Shown here in pieces: positions 15,308 through 17,427 of a stretch of 17,427 nucleotides of DNA (the stretch's first letter is position 1; the number at the start of each line of letters is the position of its first letter). The translations under genes and the position numbers were made by a program. Below the pieces are notes generated by a model that saw only the letters and a list, made by a program, of their open reading frames with translations, did no database searches and had not been told where the DNA came from. The stretch comes from an uncultured Clostridia bacterium (GTDB taxonomy: Bacteria; Bacillota; Clostridia; Christensenellales; Aristaeellaceae), in assembly GCA_946534455.1 (NCBI GenBank), contig CAMNCR010000175.1:1-17427 (forward strand), given 5' to 3'.

Positions 15308-15404
15308 GGATATACAGACTCCTTTCTCCGCTGTCACAAAAATCGGCCCGAAAGCTCCTCGCCCCAGGCTCACCTTTGTGCCAGATCATTCAGATCAAAG
15401 GGTT

Positions 15405-15416
15405 TTTACATGTAAA
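15405..15416. promoter_or_regulatory. 12-bp palindrome at the predicted rnf transcription start
   Basis: TTTACATGTAAA is a perfect 12-bp palindrome located at about +2 to +13 of the predicted rnf transcript, with partly symmetric flanks (GG before and AACC after on the minus strand). This is the place where a repressor would block initiation or early elongation. No regulator is recognised. Confidence 0.35.
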
Positions 15417-15424
15417 CCTTAATA

Positions 15425-15453
15425 ATTTTATCAAATTCCATTCCTTCTGTAAA
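15425..15453 (-). promoter_or_regulatory. Probable sigma-A promoter of the rnf operon
   Basis: On the minus strand TTTACA (15453-15448) and TAAAAT (15430-15425) are 17 bases apart, each 5 of 6 to consensus, and TG before the -10 (TGATAAAAT) makes an extended -10. The expected start of transcription is near 15418, giving a leader of about 110 bases before rnfC. Two symmetric elements overlap it (see separate entries). Confidence 0.78.
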
Positions 15454-15458
15454 GGAAT
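15440..15458. promoter_or_regulatory. Inverted repeat over the rnf -35 region, operator candidate
   Basis: ATTCCTT (15440-15446) and AAGGAAT (15452-15458) are perfect 7-bp arms around 5 bases. The element covers the predicted -35 of the rnf promoter (15448-15453) and lies between the two divergent promoters, where a bound dimeric regulator could act on both. It does not match the Rex or Fur consensus sequences I know. This is an inference from symmetry and position. Confidence 0.4.
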
Positions 15459-15471
15459 TTCCGCTCATTTC

Positions 15472-15501
15472 TTGCGCCGGAAGAACCGATTCCGTTATAA
15501 T
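15472..15501 (+). promoter_or_regulatory. Probable sigma-A promoter of the NusG-domain-II gene
   Basis: TTGCGC (15472-15477) and TATAAT (15496-15501) are 18 bases apart; the -10 is perfect and the -35 is 4 of 6. Transcription should begin near 15508, about 40 bases before the coding start, within a 10-bp palindrome GAAGCGCTTC (15507-15516). It is back to back with the rnf promoter. Confidence 0.75.
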
Positions 15502-15549
15502 GATCCGAAGCGCTTCACCTGATCAGCCGGGAGCGCCGAAGGAGGCTCA

Positions 15550-15984
15550 TTGACATTGAATAAACGCGCCTGGATCATTTCTGCCCTCGCGTTGCTGCTG
15601 GCGCTGCTTCTCTTTTTTCTTTTCAGACCCGCCTCCGTGGATTCCTCGGATCTGCTCATCACCATCGATCAGGAGCCTGTCGCGCTGCACACCTTGCTTG
15701 CTCCGGAACAGACCGGTCTCCGGGTGACGCTGACGCATGGTGAGGAATCCCTCCTGGATCTTCCCTTCGGCCGCCCCTGTCAGATCCGCATCCTGCAGCC
15801 GGGCGGAGCGGAAAACATCCTCCGCCTGACCGAAACGTCCGTCTGGATGGAGAGCGCCAACTGCACCACCCAGGATTGCGTCCATATGGGAGAAATCACC
15901 CGGGAAAACCTGGATATCCGGCCCATGGGCGGCTTTATCATCTGTCTGCCTCACGGACTTACGGTCGAGGTTCATTCAACCTGA
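15550..15984 (+). CDS. NusG domain II-containing membrane-anchored protein
   Basis: This 144-residue protein has an N-terminal signal anchor (hydrophobic residues about 8-25) followed by a single extracytoplasmic domain that fits the NusG domain II (NusG_II) family. The conserved pattern is visible as SANCTTQDCVHMGEI (with a CxxxxC pair), then MGGFIICLPHGLTVEV near the C terminus. The family's function is not established; such genes often neighbour rnf or ApbE-type flavin-transfer genes, and here it is divergent from rnfC. The start is a TTG at 15550, 4 bases after GAAGGAGG (15538-15545). A second in-frame TTG at 15556, 10 bases after the site, is equally possible and would shorten the protein by two residues. 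It is monocistronic and convergent with the his genes; no convincing terminator is seen in the 53 bases that follow. Confidence 0.87.
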   Translation: MTLNKRAWIISALALLLALLLFFLFRPASVDSSDLLITIDQEPVALHTLLAPEQTGLRVTLTHGEESLLDLPFGRPCQIRILQPGGAENILRLTETSVWMESANCTTQDCVHMGEITRENLDIRPMGGFIICLPHGLTVEVHST

Positions 15985-16037
15985 TCCCAGTTTCACGGGA
16001 GAAGCGTTCAACTCACGCACCTCGAGATATTCCCGAA

Positions 16038-16790
16038 TCACAGGTCCAATCCGAAGGATGCTGCCCACCGTTCGAACTGAAAGCCGATATCTTCCTTCCG
16101 GTGCGCGTCGCTGGAAAGCATCAGTTTTGCTCCACGACTCTGAAGATACTGAAGGATTTCCCGTCCCGGATACGGTTCCGTCCGATAGCCCCGGGAAATC
16201 GCTCCCGTATTGATTTCAAAAGGCTTCCCCGTCTTCAGCAGCACATCCGCCGCGCTTTGCCATGCCTGCCTGTAGCGTGGGTGCTCCGGGTCAAACCATC
16301 TGGCTTTTTCATTGAATTTGCTGACCAGGTCAAAATGCCCGATCAGATCGCACCGCGTCTGCCGCACCACGTCTCCCACCAGCCGGAAATATTCCTCCGC
16401 CATCGCGTACCAGTCTCCGCCAAAGTACTTTTCCGTTCCTTCCTCCAGCCGTTCCGGAGACCAGTCGATATAGACGTACTGCCCGTCCCGCATCCGCAGC
16501 GCGTGAACGGACCCGATGATATAGTCGTAGTCTTCCTGGTCATCCGCATAATAATCCCGTTCCAGCCCGCACCGGATCTCGATCCGGCCGGCATACAGGC
16601 GGCGCAGTCGCTCCATCTCCGCCCGGTAAGCCGCCCGCTTTTCCAGCGGCATGCTGCAGGGGTCGTGCTCAGCGTGGGAGTGCTCGGATAATCCTGCGAC
16701 GCTCATCCCTCTTTCCAGCGCCGCAGCCACCATCTCCTCCGGCGTATTCTTTCCGTCTGAATAAACCGAATGCATATGAAGATCTCGCAT
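16038..16790 (-). CDS. PHP-family histidinol-phosphatase (HisK/HisJ type)
   Basis: This 250-residue protein belongs to the polymerase and histidinol phosphatase (PHP) superfamily, with metal-site residues at each expected position: DLHMHSVYSDG (3-13, His5 and His7), EHSH (36-39), GLERDY (75-80), GSVHAL (93-98), GHFDLV (151-156) and SSDAHR (226-231). The length suits the monofunctional histidinol-phosphatase of Bacillus and Clostridia. It hydrolyses histidinol phosphate to histidinol in histidine biosynthesis. Support comes from context: its ATG shares one base with the stop of hisIE (TGATG), so it ends a his operon. Other PHP phosphoesterases cannot be ruled out by motifs alone, but the neighbour makes histidinol phosphatase the best reading. 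Confidence 0.88.
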   Translation of the reverse strand: MRDLHMHSVYSDGKNTPEEMVAAALERGMSVAGLSEHSHAEHDPCSMPLEKRAAYRAEMERLRRLYAGRIEIRCGLERDYYADDQEDYDYIIGSVHALRMRDGQYVYIDWSPERLEEGTEKYFGGDWYAMAEEYFRLVGDVVRQTRCDLIGHFDLVSKFNEKARWFDPEHPRYRQAWQSAADVLLKTGKPFEINTGAISRGYRTEPYPGREILQYLQSRGAKLMLSSDAHRKEDIGFQFERWAASFGLDL

Positions 16791-17427
16791 CAGGTCATCT
16801 TCTCCTGCTTTACCTTATGATCAATCACGTGGCGGCTGGCCAGCTCCCGATGAATATCCTCCAGCGAAATGCCCGCCTCAATCATCAGCACCATCACGTG
16901 GTAGGTCAGGTCGGCAATCTCATAGATCGTTTCCTTCCTGTCCCTGTCCTTGGCTGCGATAATCACCTCCGTGGACTCCTCGCCCACTTTTTTGAGAATC
17001 TTATCCAGTCCCTTTTCGAACAGATAGGTCGTATAGGAACCTTCCTTCTTTTCGGTTTTCCGTCCGGCAATCAGCGTCATCAGACCCTCCAGAGAGAACT
17101 CATGGCGCTCGTCGCTTTCCCAGATTTTATCCACGAAGCAGCTGTCGTTGCCCAGATGACAGGCCGGCCCTTCCTTGTCCACAAGGACCACCAGCGCATC
17201 CCGGTCACAGTCCGCCGTGATGGAAACGATGTGCTGATAGTTTCCGCTTGTTTCCCCCTTCAGCCACAGCTCCTGCCGGCTCCTGCTCCAGAAGCAGGTC
17301 AGCCCTTTTTCCATGGAAATCTGAAGGCTTTCCCGGTTCATGTAGGCCAGTGTCAGCACCTTCCTGCTCGTCGCGTCCACCACGATGGCCGGGATCAGTC
17401 CCCGCTCATCAAACTTCAGTTCATCCA
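16790..17427 (-). CDS. hisIE: Bifunctional HisIE (phosphoribosyl-AMP cyclohydrolase / phosphoribosyl-ATP pyrophosphatase), edge of window
   Basis: The frame stays open to the window edge; upstream of the in-frame GTG at 17383 it continues DELKFDERGLIPAI, the standard beginning of HisI, so 17383 is not the start. The codon at the edge ends in TG and may itself be the start, giving about 212 residues. The N-terminal HisI domain shows LAYMNRESL, FWSRSRQELWLKGETSGN, DCDRDAL and GPACHLGNDSCF, which carry the metal ligands of the cyclohydrolase. The C-terminal HisE domain (from about residue 120) shows KVGEESTEVIIAAKDRD and YEIADLTYHVMVLM, with the acidic residues of the pyrophosphatase. It performs steps 2 and 3 of histidine biosynthesis. 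Further his genes should lie upstream, outside the window; its stop overlaps the PHP phosphatase start. Confidence 0.95.
   Translation of the reverse strand, partial: DELKFDERGLIPAIVVDATSRKVLTLAYMNRESLQISMEKGLTCFWSRSRQELWLKGETSGNYQHIVSITADCDRDALVVLVDKEGPACHLGNDSCFVDKIWESDERHEFSLEGLMTLIAGRKTEKKEGSYTTYLFEKGLDKILKKVGEESTEVIIAAKDRDRKETIYEIADLTYHVMVLMIEAGISLEDIHRELASRHVIDHKVKQEKMT

Noticed and set aside
15308..15373. A 22-residue N-terminal extension of RnfC from the GTG at 15373
   Set aside because: The AAAGGAGT site lies directly before the GTG at 15307, family proteins begin at that point, and the upstream GTG has no properly spaced site.
15270..15392. A 41-codon open frame in the rnf leader starting MIWHKGEPG
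   Set aside because: It has no ribosome binding site, overlaps the rnfC start in another frame, and shows no recognisable composition.
15985..16037. A terminator between the convergent NusG-domain-II and PHP genes
   Set aside because: Only a 5-bp CGGGA/TCCCG pairing with a long loop is present and there is no T-run.
1..17427. Mobile elements, CRISPR arrays, tRNA genes, defence or toxin-antitoxin modules
   Set aside because: No repeat arrays, transposase, integrase, tRNA-like folds or defence-type domains were seen; nearly all of the window is explained by core genes.

Overview
The window comes from the chromosome of a GC-rich, anaerobic bacterium of the Clostridia (Bacillota). This rests on the neighbourhood (a DUF1385/YqhQ-prmC-prfA-Sua5 block), on Gram-positive AGGAGG-type ribosome binding sites and TTG/GTG starts, and on two ferredoxin-centred systems: a 2-oxoacid:ferredoxin oxidoreductase and an Rnf complex. 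Codon use looks even throughout. I see no transposon, phage gene, CRISPR array, tRNA or rRNA. The genus cannot be named from this sequence alone.

Layout. Bases 1-2002 (+) hold the end of a vor-type oxidoreductase operon (alpha subunit cut by the window edge, TPP-binding beta, gamma) closed by an intrinsic terminator at 2024-2055. Bases 2160-6236 (+) hold a DUF1385 membrane protein, prmC, prfA and a Sua5/TsaC gene; the first three overlap end to start. A 19-bp perfect inverted repeat at 6236-6280 serves as a two-way terminator against the convergent greA-lysS-pgi unit (9945-6284, -), which is driven by a perfect TTGACA-17-TATAAT promoter at 10033-10061. Bases 15307-10154 (-) hold a compact rnf operon in the order C, D-G fusion, E, A, B, followed by a previously uncalled 39-residue membrane protein and a terminator. 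A 242-bp divergent region separates rnfC from a NusG-domain-II protein (15550-15984, +) and carries both promoters plus two symmetric elements. Bases 17427-16038 (-) hold the end of a his operon: hisIE (cut at the edge) and a PHP-type histidinol phosphatase.

How the genes fit together. The oxidoreductase would decarboxylate 2-oxoacids and reduce ferredoxin. Rnf would reoxidise ferredoxin with NAD+ and pump Na+ or H+, so the two systems plausibly sit at either end of one ferredoxin pool. PrmC methylates the GGQ glutamine of the release factor encoded directly after it. Sua5, LysRS and GreA serve tRNA modification, tRNA charging and transcript proofreading.

The most interesting part is the rnf operon: RnfD and RnfG are one 523-residue polypeptide; the RnfG flavin-attachment site has Ser where Thr is usual; RnfE ends in a four-cysteine tail; and a tiny membrane protein follows rnfB. 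Every other gene is ordinary housekeeping or core metabolism.
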